Below are positions 26,225 to 35,149 of a stretch of 64,000 bases of DNA, piece after piece (position 1 is the first letter of the stretch; each line of letters begins with the position of its first letter). Both the position numbers and the translations under genes were made by a program. The notes beneath the pieces were generated by a model that ran no database searches, had not been told where the DNA came from, and saw nothing but the letters and a program-made list of their open reading frames with translations. This DNA is from Pseudomonadota bacterium (GTDB lineage Bacteria; Desulfobacterota; Binatia; Binatales; Binataceae): positions 124,001 to 188,000 of the forward strand of contig JAJPIG010000018.1 of assembly GCA_021324855.1 (NCBI GenBank). Direction: 5' to 3'.

Positions 26225-28861
26225 TTAGACGCCGATAAGCCTGGTGAAATTCAGCGGCTGGCGATCTTCGCCAGTCATTTCAGCCCAGTTCGGACCCCAC
26301 TTGAGCTCGGTTTTAAGCGGAATTTTCAGCTCGGCCGCCCCTTCCATCGCGATCCGGGTTATGGCTCGCGTTTCCTCCAGTGCTCCCTGCGCGACCTCGA
26401 CCAGCAGCTCGTCATGAACCTGGAGAACGATACGCGCATCGAGCTTCGCTTCGCCGAGCGCCCGCCGCAGCCGCAGCATCGCGACCTTTATCAAATCGGC
26501 GGCGCTTCCCTGGAGCGGCGTATTTATCGCGATCCGCTCGGCCTGCGCCCGAGCACCGCCCTGCGGGCCGTTCAGCTCGGGAAGATAGCGGCGACGTCCA
26601 TACATCGTGGTGACGTAGCCGCGTTCGCGAGCCGTCCCGAGCGTTTCATCGAGCCACGCTCGCACCCCCGGCAGGCGCTCGAAATAGCGCTTTATGTAGT
26701 CAGATGCATCGTTCAGCGCAATGCCAAGTTCGCCGGCCAATCGCTGCGGACCCATCCCGTAGATGATTCCGAAATTGATTACCTTGGCGATGCGTCGTGC
26801 CTCGGAATCGACCTGCTCGGGTTTGATCCGCAGGATTTCGCATGCCGTGCGCACGTGGATATCCTGACCGCGCGAAAAAGCTTCGATTAACGTGTTATCG
26901 CCCGAGAGGTGCGCCAAAATCCGCAGCTCGATCTGCGAATAGTCGGCGGACAACAGGACCGCGCCGGGACGCGGCACGAACGCCCGACGAATCCGGCGGC
27001 CGGCCTCGCTTCGGGTCGGGATGTTCTGCAGGTTCGGCTCGCTGGAACTCAGCCGGCCGGTTGCCGCCACCGCCTGATTGAATGACGTATGCAAGCGCCC
27101 GTCGATCGGATCGACTAGGCTTTGCAGTGCATCAGCATAGGTCGATTTCAGCTTGGCGAGCGCCCGATAGTCGAGCAGCTTTCGCGGCAGCTCATGCAAC
27201 GAAGCGAGTCGCGTCAGCGTATCGACATCGGTCGAATAGCCGCTCTTGGTTTTCGAGAGACCCTTGGTCGGCAGCTTGAGTTCCTCGAACAAAACGCGGC
27301 GCAACTGGATTGGCGAGTTCAGGTTGAAGGGATGCGCCGCGAGCTCGTAGCATTCCCTCTCCAGCCGCTCCAGCTCGGCGCCGAACTCGCGGGCGATTGC
27401 GCCAAGCGCGGCGCGATCGATCCCGATGCCGGTCGCTTCCATCTCGGCGAGCAGGACTGCGATGGGCAGTTCGATGTCGCGGAACAGATTGTCGAGGCCG
27501 TCCGCGGCGATGCGCTTGAGGAGCGGTTCGCGGAGGCCCGCGACGACCTTCGGCTCGGAGCCGACCGGGTGATCGCCGCCGAGCGGCGCGAGGTATTCAT
27601 GGTACAGGTCGCTGATTGACGGCTCGGGCTTGCCCGGATTGACGAGGAACCCGGCGAGCATCGCGTCGAAATCAACGCCGCCGAGCGTGATGCCGTAGCG
27701 ACTCAGTTGTCTTATGTGATGCTTCAGATCGTGGCAGCTTTTGGCCGGCGTATCGCCGGCCAAAAGCTGCCCGGCCTGGGCGATCGCGCTCTGCGGGAGC
27801 ACATACACCGGCCCGCCGCTCTCGGCGGCGAGCTTGAGGCGCGGCTCGCCGCCGTCATCCACCGCGAGATGCATCGCGATTCGCGGCGCTTCTTTCAGCG
27901 CCGCGAGTGCTTCCGCGAGCTCGGCGCCGTCGACCTGCCGCTCGCCGTCGGCGCCGCCGACGGCGAGCGGCAGCGCCCGCTGCGTCGGCGCCAGCTCCGC
28001 CAACAGCGATCCAAACTCGAGCTCGCGCAACAACTCGGCCGCCGCGCGCTCATCGACCCCGGGCCACGTCAGCTCCTCCGGCTCGATCGCGATCGGCGCC
28101 GCGGTATCGATCCGCACCAGCTTCCGCGCGAGCTCAATGTCGGCGCGATGTTCCGCGATCAGCGCGCCGAGTTTCTTCGCGCCGCGAATTCCGGTTTCTT
28201 CCAAATGGTCCAGGTTCTCGAACAGCTTCTCGAGCGAGCCGAAATGACGAATCAGGGCGGCCGCGGTCTTCTCGCCGACCCCCGGCACGCCCTTGACGTT
28301 GTCTATCAGGTCGCCCATCAGCGCCATCACGTCGACCAGCGCCGCCGGCTCAACGCCGAAGCGCTCGCGCACCTCGCGCACGCCCGTCCGCTTGTCACGC
28401 ATCGTGTCCCACAGTGTGATCCGCGGCGCGACGAGCTGCATGAAGTCCTTGTCGCCGGTCACGATCGTGGTGTCGAAGTGACGCTCGGCTGCACGGATCG
28501 CGAGCGTACCGATTACGTCGTCGGCTTCGTAGCCATCGATCATGATCCGCGTGATGCGGAACGCTTCGACCGCGCGATGTATGTAGGGAATCTGCACGCC
28601 AAGGTCGCCGGGCATTTCAGCCCGGTTCGCCTTGTAAGATTCGGATATATCGTCGCGGAAGGTTTTCCTGGGCGAGTCGAAGACGATCGCGATATGGCGC
28701 GGGCGCGCGTCCTTGAGCAGCTTGAAGAGCATCCGGATGAACCCGTAGACGGCGTTGGTCGGCATCCCGCGCGAGTTGCTGAGGTGAGGCAGGGCGAAGA
28801 AGGCGCGGAAGATATAACCTGACCCGTCGACGAGATAGAGATCTTTGCGCTCCACGGCCAT
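26225..28861 (-). CDS. polA: DNA polymerase I
   Basis: An 878-residue repair and Okazaki-fragment polymerase. The N-terminal 5'-nuclease domain (about 1-290) starts MAVERKDLYLVDGSGYIFRAFFALP. The polymerase domain has motif A LLSADYSQIELRILAHL, motif B RRIAKVINFGIIYGM and motif C QVHDELLVEV. The middle 3'-5' exonuclease domain is present in length, but the motif I acidic pair is missing: RIAMHLAVDDGG stands where DTET-type sequence would be. Proofreading is therefore probably lost, as in Taq polymerase. ATG 28861 matches the family start; the open frame to 28999 is not needed. The ECF sigma gene starts 5 nt after its stop. Confidence 0.95.
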   Translation of the reverse strand: MAVERKDLYLVDGSGYIFRAFFALPHLSNSRGMPTNAVYGFIRMLFKLLKDARPRHIAIVFDSPRKTFRDDISESYKANRAEMPGDLGVQIPYIHRAVEAFRITRIMIDGYEADDVIGTLAIRAAERHFDTTIVTGDKDFMQLVAPRITLWDTMRDKRTGVREVRERFGVEPAALVDVMALMGDLIDNVKGVPGVGEKTAAALIRHFGSLEKLFENLDHLEETGIRGAKKLGALIAEHRADIELARKLVRIDTAAPIAIEPEELTWPGVDERAAAELLRELEFGSLLAELAPTQRALPLAVGGADGERQVDGAELAEALAALKEAPRIAMHLAVDDGGEPRLKLAAESGGPVYVLPQSAIAQAGQLLAGDTPAKSCHDLKHHIRQLSRYGITLGGVDFDAMLAGFLVNPGKPEPSISDLYHEYLAPLGGDHPVGSEPKVVAGLREPLLKRIAADGLDNLFRDIELPIAVLLAEMEATGIGIDRAALGAIAREFGAELERLERECYELAAHPFNLNSPIQLRRVLFEELKLPTKGLSKTKSGYSTDVDTLTRLASLHELPRKLLDYRALAKLKSTYADALQSLVDPIDGRLHTSFNQAVAATGRLSSSEPNLQNIPTRSEAGRRIRRAFVPRPGAVLLSADYSQIELRILAHLSGDNTLIEAFSRGQDIHVRTACEILRIKPEQVDSEARRIAKVINFGIIYGMGPQRLAGELGIALNDASDYIKRYFERLPGVRAWLDETLGTARERGYVTTMYGRRRYLPELNGPQGGARAQAERIAINTPLQGSAADLIKVAMLRLRRALGEAKLDARIVLQVHDELLVEVAQGALEETRAITRIAMEGAAELKIPLKTELKWGPNWAEMTGEDRQPLNFTRLIGV

Positions 28862-28977
28862 TGGATCGAACCTAACCGAACGTGACGTCGCGCAAAAGCC
28901 CGTCGCGGTGACGCCTTCGTGAATGCCGAAAAAAAACGATTTCCGCGCGAGGCGGGCGTTTACATCGAGCGGTCCAC

Positions 28978-29055
28978 GTAATGCGCGGGCATTACGCAAG
29001 CTTTAGGCTGCGCTGCCGCAGCCTAAGCCGAGTTCCTCACATGCGTTCGCGCATG
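28978..29055. repeat. Three tandem perfect hairpins between polA and the beta-propeller gene
   Basis: GTAATGC (28978-28984) pairs with GCATTAC (28989-28995); TTAGGCTGCG (29003-29012) pairs with CGCAGCCTAA (29017-29026); CATGCG (29040-29045) pairs with CGCATG (29050-29055) around a TTCG tetraloop. All lie in the intergenic gap downstream of the minus-strand gene ending at 29085 and upstream of polA. No U-tract follows, so they are not classical Rho-independent terminators; transcript-end stabilisers or a small repeat cluster are possible. Confidence 0.55.
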
Positions 29056-29084
29056 GCCGAGGCTCGTGCTTTCAGACAGATTCG

Positions 29085-30077
29085 CTATTCAAGCACCCCG
29101 AAGGCCGGTCCGAACGTCATTCCCCACGAATCCGGAGCTGCGGCGCCGGTGAGGAGAATCTTGGGCGCAGGAGACCCGCTGCTCTTGATCTGGCTGGGCA
29201 AAAACTCCTGGGCGTTGCCATCATCGTAGTCCAATACCCACAAGTGACCGCCACGAAAACGAAGGCACCATGGTCCGACAAGAGTGGAGCTGCTGATCGT
29301 CACTGCCGGCGGGTCATCGTTCGAGGTCTTAACATGACCCTTCGGGAACATTACGACGGTGTCGGTGCCGTAACTGGTCACCCAGAGATTGCCATGGCCG
29401 TCGAATCCAATCTGGCCCGGATCAGACAAGCTCCCACCGGCGCCAAGCACAACAGCCGCAGTCTTGTTCCCGCCGGATTTCAACTGGGAAGCTGAGAATT
29501 TGAAAAGCTTGTCATCATCGCGGCCATCCGTCCACAGATTTCCCGCCTGGTCGAAAGTAAGAAAGGCCGGATGCGCAGATGACATCTCAGCGGTGTCCGT
29601 GATGGTGATGGCGGGAGTGATATCGCCGGTGCCGGCTTTCAGTTGCTTGGCGGAGATTTCATCCAGACTGTTGTTGTCGAGGTCCACAACCCACAGATTG
29701 CCATGGCTATCGAAGGTGCAGCCGACTATGTCGGAAAAGGTCGATGTGCTGGTGATCGTTACCGCCGGGCTGATGTTCTGGGGGAGTTTCTTGAGGTCCG
29801 AGGCTTTAAACTCGAGGATCTCTTCGTTGTCATCCGTGACCCACAGATTATGTGAGGTGTCGAAGCACACCCCCCACGGGAAAGCGCCGAGCTTGATCGT
29901 GAGCGGGATCGGCGTATGGCCGCTCTTAAGCTCGACGGGTAGATACTCATCGATCCGTAGATTACCCGCATCAGCAATCCAGAGGGCGGCAGATGCAGCG
30001 CGCGCGGCCGGCGCGGTCAGACATACGGTGATCGAACAGAGAAACGCGGCCAATCCAGCGCGAAGATAGGAACTCAT
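29085..30077 (-). CDS. Secreted beta-propeller protein with NHL-like repeats
   Basis: A 330-residue exported protein. The signal peptide runs SSYLRAGLAAFLCSITVCLTAPAARA. The rest contains six or so repeats built around GNLWV: DTSHNLWVTDDN, DSHGNLWVVDLDN, DQAGNLWTDGRDD, DGHGNLWVTSYG and a last HLWVLDYDDGNA. These correspond to NHL/SMP-30-like blades. Between them recur alternating SASQLKSG / SAKQLKAG phrases, so each blade has a conserved linker. ATG 30077 gives a clean signal peptide. It probably mediates binding, not catalysis; the partner is unknown. Confidence 0.8.
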   Translation of the reverse strand: MSSYLRAGLAAFLCSITVCLTAPAARAASAALWIADAGNLRIDEYLPVELKSGHTPIPLTIKLGAFPWGVCFDTSHNLWVTDDNEEILEFKASDLKKLPQNISPAVTITSTSTFSDIVGCTFDSHGNLWVVDLDNNSLDEISAKQLKAGTGDITPAITITDTAEMSSAHPAFLTFDQAGNLWTDGRDDDKLFKFSASQLKSGGNKTAAVVLGAGGSLSDPGQIGFDGHGNLWVTSYGTDTVVMFPKGHVKTSNDDPPAVTISSSTLVGPWCLRFRGGHLWVLDYDDGNAQEFLPSQIKSSGSPAPKILLTGAAAPDSWGMTFGPAFGVLE

Positions 30078-30110
30078 CGGCTCAGATTTTCCCTGTGATT
30101 CCAGCGACAT

Positions 30111-30572
30111 ATAGAGTTACCCATTGGACATCAAAGTCCTGCAATTTCGCTCAATCTATTAATTAATTTAAAAAAGTTGCGTCATTTGCTTTTAAGTATG
30201 CAATTGTCTCTTTATTGGTAGAGGCCGTCAAGGCGCCGAGACTCTGATTTTCTCGACTGCCTCTTGATGCTTCCTTTCCTGTCCCGCGTTTACTCGTTAG
30301 TTCAGGTCGGTTCGTTCGAGGTGCCATGGGTCTGATTGAACCAGAGGTTGGTCCCTCACAGGATGTTGCCGTCGTAGGCGTCGTCGATCGAATTGTCGCT
30401 CTGTTCGGCGCCTGAAAGTGAAGAACAGCAGCGCCGCAGGCGCGTTATTGACAGTGATGGCTGCGATGACTAAACCGTTATCGTTCGCTGATTTGGTCGA
30501 ATTAATCGGGAACGTCCATCGTCATAAAATTTCGGATTGCGTGCGAGATGGCCTGCCCCACCGGCGGCGCAA
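30111..30572. other. Intergenic region of about 460 bp without a convincing gene
   Basis: No coding potential stands out on either strand. It includes an A/T-rich block at about 30157-30215 (TTAATTAATTTAAAAAA and following), unusual for this GC-rich window, which could be a divergent promoter or a protein-binding site. A short inverted repeat, GCGCC-GCA-GGCGC, lies at 30431-30443. Confidence 0.5.
30448..30476 (+). promoter_or_regulatory. Candidate promoter for the Gld-type ABC operon
   Basis: A perfect TTGACA at 30448-30453 is followed after exactly 17 nt by TAAACC at 30471-30476, a weak -10. It lies about 100 nt before the ABC ATPase start on the same strand. Assigned by eye only. Confidence 0.35.
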
Positions 30573-31337
30573 ATGATTGAAGTCAAGAACCTGAACAAGA
30601 GCTACGGCGATTTCGTTGCGATCCGCGATGTCTCGTTCACGGCCGAGCAGGGGCAGATTCTCGGCTTTCTCGGTCCCAACGGCGCGGGCAAGACCACCAC
30701 GATGCGAATCATCACCGGCTTTATGCCGGCGACGTCGGGCAGCGTGCTGATCGATGGACTCGACTCGTTCCGCCAGTCGCTCGAGGCCCGCCGGCGCATC
30801 GGGTACCTTCCCGAAAGCCCGCCGCTGTACAACGAGATGCGCGTGCGCGGCTACTTGCGCTTCGTCGCCAAACTGCGCGGCGTCGAACGCAGCCAGGTCG
30901 AGGATGCCGTGGCGCATGTGGTCAACGCCTGCGGGCTGCAAGCGGTCGCGGATCGAATTTGCGGACAGCTCTCGAAAGGCTACCGCCAGCGTGTCGGACT
31001 CGCGCAGGCGTTGATTCATAATCCCCCGGTGTTGGTGCTCGACGAGCCGACGATCGGCCTCGACCCGCGTCAGATCCATGAGATCCGCGAGCTTATCCGT
31101 GGCTTCGCCAAGGATCGCACGGTGGTGCTGTCAACGCACATCCTGCCCGAGGTCTCGCAGATCTGTGACAAAGTGGTGATCATCAACGAAGGCCGGGTGG
31201 TGCTTGAAGAAAGCCTCGCGAAAATTCCGGCAGGCACCTCGCTCGAAGACCTGTTCCTTAGCACCATCGCGAAGGAGCATCACGAACCAATCGACGCGGA
31301 GGAGACGCTGGAAGAGGTGGGGGCCGGGCACGCCTGA
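30573..31337 (+). CDS. ABC transporter ATP-binding protein, GldA-like
   Basis: A 254-residue ABC ATPase. Walker A is GPNGAGKTTT, the signature is QLSKGYRQRVGLAQAL, Walker B is VLVLDEPTIGLDP, and the H-loop is STHIL. The C-terminal tail is acidic. In characterised gliding Bacteroidetes this subfamily pairs with GldF and GldG; here the same three genes plus a DUF4340 gene follow in order. ATG 30573 starts the family match. A bacterium without obvious gliding genes in the window may use the complex for export or envelope maintenance. Confidence 0.93.
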   Translation: MIEVKNLNKSYGDFVAIRDVSFTAEQGQILGFLGPNGAGKTTTMRIITGFMPATSGSVLIDGLDSFRQSLEARRRIGYLPESPPLYNEMRVRGYLRFVAKLRGVERSQVEDAVAHVVNACGLQAVADRICGQLSKGYRQRVGLAQALIHNPPVLVLDEPTIGLDPRQIHEIRELIRGFAKDRTVVLSTHILPEVSQICDKVVIINEGRVVLEESLAKIPAGTSLEDLFLSTIAKEHHEPIDAEETLEEVGAGHA

Positions 31338-31345
31338 TAGATGCG

Positions 31346-32119
31346 ATGAGAAACACGCTGACGATTGCTGCGAAGGAGCTGCAGAGCTACTTCGTCCAGC
31401 CGATTGCATACGTTGTGATGGCGGTATTTCTGCTGCTCGGTGGATGGTTCTTCTTCGTCCTCATCCGGCGCTTCGACCTCCTGATGCACATTTACGCGGC
31501 GATGGGCAATCAGCAGGCGTTGCAAGGGTTGAATCTGAACGAGGCGGTAATTTCGCCGCTTCTGCAGGATCTCTCGATCGTGCTGGTGATCCTCGTCCCG
31601 GCGATCACGATGCGCACCTTTGCCGAGGAAAAGCGCGTCGGCACTTACGAGTTGTTGCTGACGGCGCCGGTTCGCACCGGTGAAATTGTCGCAGGCAAAT
31701 TTCTGGCGTCGGCGACGCTGGTGCTGATTATGATCGCGCTCTCGGGCATCTACCCGTTGATCCTCGCGATCTTCGGGAACCCCGAGATGGGAGTAATCGG
31801 CGCAGCGTGGCTCGGGATGGCGTTGCTCGCTGTCGCCTTCGTCTCGATCGGGCTTTTCACCAGCTCGCTTACCCAGAATCAGATCATCGCGGCAATCAGT
31901 TGTTTCGGTGTTTTGCTGTTGCTGTATGTGATTTCATGGCCGGCGGAACTGGGCAGTGCGACGCTTGGCGACGTGCTCCGCTATCTGGCTCTGCCGGAAC
32001 ATTTCGACCAGATGATCAAGGGCGTAATCGATACCACGGACATCGTCTATTTCCTGAGCGTCATCCTGGTGGCGCTGTTCCTCACGCAGCGCTCGGTTGA
32101 GTCGGCGCGCTGGCGGTAG
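31346..32119 (+). CDS. ABC-2 type transporter permease, GldF-like
   Basis: A 257-residue inner-membrane permease with six or so hydrophobic helices. It contains the characteristic TFAEEKRVGTYELLLTAPVRTGEIVAGKF segment (a cytoplasmic loop shared by GldF and other ABC-2 permeases). The start is 8 nt after the ATPase stop. It pairs with the ATPase upstream and the GldG-like auxiliary subunit downstream. The transported substrate is unknown. Confidence 0.92.
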   Translation: MRNTLTIAAKELQSYFVQPIAYVVMAVFLLLGGWFFFVLIRRFDLLMHIYAAMGNQQALQGLNLNEAVISPLLQDLSIVLVILVPAITMRTFAEEKRVGTYELLLTAPVRTGEIVAGKFLASATLVLIMIALSGIYPLILAIFGNPEMGVIGAAWLGMALLAVAFVSIGLFTSSLTQNQIIAAISCFGVLLLLYVISWPAELGSATLGDVLRYLALPEHFDQMIKGVIDTTDIVYFLSVILVALFLTQRSVESARWR

Positions 32120-32128
32120 GGGCGGGCG

Positions 32129-33697
32129 ATGGCTGGCAGCAGTTCGGTAATGGCCGGAATTCTCGGTCTGGTCCTTCTGATCTTCGCGATCGTCGATTAC
32201 ATCGCCGCGCCCGAATTCCGCTTTTTCTTCCTGGTCAACCTCGTGGTCGGCATTTTTGCGCTGATCATCTGGGCAACATCGAGCCGCACCTCGATCACCT
32301 CGCTCGCCGGCCGCCGAAGCGCCCGCTATGGCGCGAACGCCGCGATCTACTCGATCGCCTTCGTCGCGCTGCTGGTCGCCGTCAATTTTATCTCGACGCT
32401 GCATCATCATCGCTTCGACATGACGTCGAACAAGGTCTTCAGCCTCTCGAGCCAGTCGGTGAATGTGGTCAAGCAACTCAAGAAGCCGCTCAAGTTCTAT
32501 GGCTTCTTCGCTGGAGGCCGTAATCCTCAGGCTCAACAGCTTTTCGAAAGCTACGAGTACAACTCGCCGATGGTCTCATACGAGATGGTCGATCCGGATC
32601 GCCATCCGGAACTCGCCGAGAAATACAAGGTCACGCTGATGAACACCGTGCACATCCAGTACGGTGGCGACGAAAGCGGCGACGGCACCAACGTCAGCGA
32701 GCCGACCGAGGCGGCGCTGACCAACGGGATCATCCGTGTGACCAGGAGCACGCATAAAGTCGCATGCTTCGCGCAAGGCGAGGGTGAACCGGACGTCGAT
32801 GACACGCAGGGCGCGACCGGCTTCGGCGAATTACGCCAGGCGATGGAAGGCGAGAGCTACGAGGTGCACAAGGTGCTGCTCGCGACTGTGCCTGCAGTGC
32901 CGTCGGACTGTTCGATGCTCATCGTTGCCGGGCCGACCCGGCCACTGCTCAAGAACGAACTGGACTCGATCTCGACTTATCTGAAGAAAGGCGGACGGGC
33001 GATCGTGATGCTGCGGCCGCCCAATCCGAAGGATCCCGGGGTCGAATCGGGCCTCGTCAATCTGCTCAACGACTGGGGCGTGAAGGCCGGCAACGACATC
33101 GTGGTCGACCAGGTGCTGCGGCTCTTCCAGGGCCCTGCGCTCGGCCTGAATCCGATCGTCGATACGTACGGGCCTCATCAGATTACCGCCAATTTCAGTC
33201 AGCGCACGGTGTTTCCGATGACACGCTCGGTTGAGCCGGTTGAACCGCCGAAGCCGGGGTTGGAAGTCGTATGGCTCGCGAAGACCGGTCCGACCTCGTG
33301 GGCCGAGACTGACCTGAAAGATTTGTTTGAGCATCAGACTGCCACACTCGACAAGGAAGATCGCAAGGGACCGATCACGGTTGCGGACGTGGTGACCGCC
33401 GATCTGAAGCAGCTCGGATGGGGCGCCGGCGTCGCGCGGATGATCGTGTTCGGCGATACCGAACTGGTCAACAATCAGTATCTCGACAACTTCTTCAACC
33501 GTGACTTCTTCATGAACAGTGCGGACTGGCTAGTCGGCGAAGGAAACGCGATTTCAATTCGGCCGCGCACGATGCGCGCCTCGCGCTTCGCGCTGACCGT
33601 GACCCAGTTCAGCATCGTGTTCGTGCTCTCGGTGCTGCTGTTGCCGGAACTGCTGATCATCGCCGGCATCTACGTCTGGTGGCAGCGGCGCACCTGA
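32129..33697 (+). CDS. GldG family auxiliary transport component
   Basis: A 522-residue membrane protein with two hydrophobic helices near the N-terminus (about 10-60), a second pair near 70-90, a large domain with YEMVDPDRHPELAEKY and a conserved PTRPLLKNELDSISTYLKKGGRAIVMLRPP stretch, and a C-terminal helix. This is the uncharacterised ABC-type auxiliary component named for GldG. The ThuA/beta-galactosidase trimerisation-like fold is typical of the family's soluble domain. It sits in the operon behind the ATPase and permease and 26 nt before DUF4340. Confidence 0.9.
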   Translation: MAGSSSVMAGILGLVLLIFAIVDYIAAPEFRFFFLVNLVVGIFALIIWATSSRTSITSLAGRRSARYGANAAIYSIAFVALLVAVNFISTLHHHRFDMTSNKVFSLSSQSVNVVKQLKKPLKFYGFFAGGRNPQAQQLFESYEYNSPMVSYEMVDPDRHPELAEKYKVTLMNTVHIQYGGDESGDGTNVSEPTEAALTNGIIRVTRSTHKVACFAQGEGEPDVDDTQGATGFGELRQAMEGESYEVHKVLLATVPAVPSDCSMLIVAGPTRPLLKNELDSISTYLKKGGRAIVMLRPPNPKDPGVESGLVNLLNDWGVKAGNDIVVDQVLRLFQGPALGLNPIVDTYGPHQITANFSQRTVFPMTRSVEPVEPPKPGLEVVWLAKTGPTSWAETDLKDLFEHQTATLDKEDRKGPITVADVVTADLKQLGWGAGVARMIVFGDTELVNNQYLDNFFNRDFFMNSADWLVGEGNAISIRPRTMRASRFALTVTQFSIVFVLSVLLLPELLIIAGIYVWWQRRT

Positions 33698-33723
33698 TCG
33701 CCCCGGCCGTTGCTGATTCCGTA

Positions 33724-35142
33724 ATGTCACTGCGCAACACGATAATCGTTCTGATCCTGCTGATCGTGATTGGCGGCTATGCCCTGATCATCGGGCTCTG
33801 GAGCAAGCCGATTCCGCCGCCAACGTTGGTGAAGTTCGACGCCAAGGATGTCACAGCGATTGACCTCAAGTATCCTGATCGTGAAGTGGTGCTCGAGCGC
33901 GAGGGAGCGGGCTGGCAGATCGTGAAGCCGCTGAAGGCCAAGGCCGATCCCGCCACGGTCACCGGGCTCATCAATGCGGTCAACGGCTGTCAGATCAAGG
34001 AGACATTGGAGGAGCATCCGACCGATCTTGCGCCGTTCGGCCTTAAGGAGCCGCGGGCAACGGTGATCATTACGGTCAAGGGCAAGGGCGCGCTGCCGGC
34101 GATCGAACTGGGCAAGAAAACCCCGGTCGGTTACTCGGATTACGTGCGGGTTGGCGGAAAGCCCGCCGTGATGCTGGTTGCGGACTCGTTTTCGTCGGAT
34201 GTGATCAAAACCGCGAATGATTTTCGGGATCGCGAACTGATGAACTTCAAGGTCGGTCAGGTGCAGCAGTTCACGATCGACCGCTCGGGCGGCGAGCAGA
34301 TCGAACTCGCCCGCAACGGCGACAACTGGCAGATCGTGAAGCCCGCCCATTATGACGCTGATCAGACCACGGTGCAGAGCGCGCTCAGTGCGCTCGCCGA
34401 ACTGCGAATTGCGGATTTCATCGTCGATAATCCCACGGATCTCGCCGAATACGGACTCGACAAGCCGCGCTTCACGATCACGGTGTACACCGGAAAGAAG
34501 GGCGAGGCGCATGAACTCAAGTTCGGCAAGGACCAGATCGGCGGCAAGGACGGCATCTACGTCCAGCGGGCCGGAAATCCCGCCGTCTTCACGATCTACA
34601 AGGAATCGCTCAACAGCTTCGACAAATCGGTGAACGAGTTCCGGGACAAGACCGTGTTTGCGTTCGAACCCTCTAACGTGGGACGTGTCGATGTTGAAAA
34701 TACAATGGAGCAGTTCACGCTGACGCGCGTCGACAAGGGCTGGACCATCACGTGGGACAGGAAGACCCAGCCGGCCAAGACTACCGCGGTCGAGACTTAC
34801 CTCGACGAAATCCGTTTCCTGAAGGGCACCGGGATTGCTGCCGATCCGATGATCGACGCGACGAAATTCGGGATGGATAAGCCGCGTGTGCTGATTCGGG
34901 TGTTCGACCGCAAGGGCAACAAGCTCGGTGATCTCAAGCTCTCAGAGATTATGGTCAAGGCGCCGGCGCCGAACGGCGGTCCCGAGGGAAACCAGGAGTT
35001 TCCGTACGCCGCGTCGTCGGCTAGCCGCGCCGTCTATTCGATCGACAGCTACGACTACGGCCAGCTCGACAAGACTGCATTCGATTTCGGTTTTCGCAGC
35101 GCGCAACCGCAGAACATTCCGACCGCCGCCCCGACCAAGTAA
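33724..35142 (+). CDS. DUF4340 domain-containing membrane-anchored protein
   Basis: A 472-residue protein with one N-terminal membrane helix (NTIIVLILLIVIGGYALIIGLW) and a periplasmic region of repeated beta-rich units. Repeats begin FDAKDVTAIDLKYPD, KVGQVQQFTIDRSGGEQIEL and FEPSNVGRVDVENTMEQFTL; each contains a WQIVKP- or WTITWD-like strand, so there are three tandem copies of about 140 residues. ATG 33724 is chosen because the upstream 15 codons overlap the GldG end. DUF4340 regularly follows GldG in many phyla; its function is unknown. Confidence 0.9.
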   Translation: MSLRNTIIVLILLIVIGGYALIIGLWSKPIPPPTLVKFDAKDVTAIDLKYPDREVVLEREGAGWQIVKPLKAKADPATVTGLINAVNGCQIKETLEEHPTDLAPFGLKEPRATVIITVKGKGALPAIELGKKTPVGYSDYVRVGGKPAVMLVADSFSSDVIKTANDFRDRELMNFKVGQVQQFTIDRSGGEQIELARNGDNWQIVKPAHYDADQTTVQSALSALAELRIADFIVDNPTDLAEYGLDKPRFTITVYTGKKGEAHELKFGKDQIGGKDGIYVQRAGNPAVFTIYKESLNSFDKSVNEFRDKTVFAFEPSNVGRVDVENTMEQFTLTRVDKGWTITWDRKTQPAKTTAVETYLDEIRFLKGTGIAADPMIDATKFGMDKPRVLIRVFDRKGNKLGDLKLSEIMVKAPAPNGGPEGNQEFPYAASSASRAVYSIDSYDYGQLDKTAFDFGFRSAQPQNIPTAAPTK

Positions 35143-35149
35143 ATGCTGA

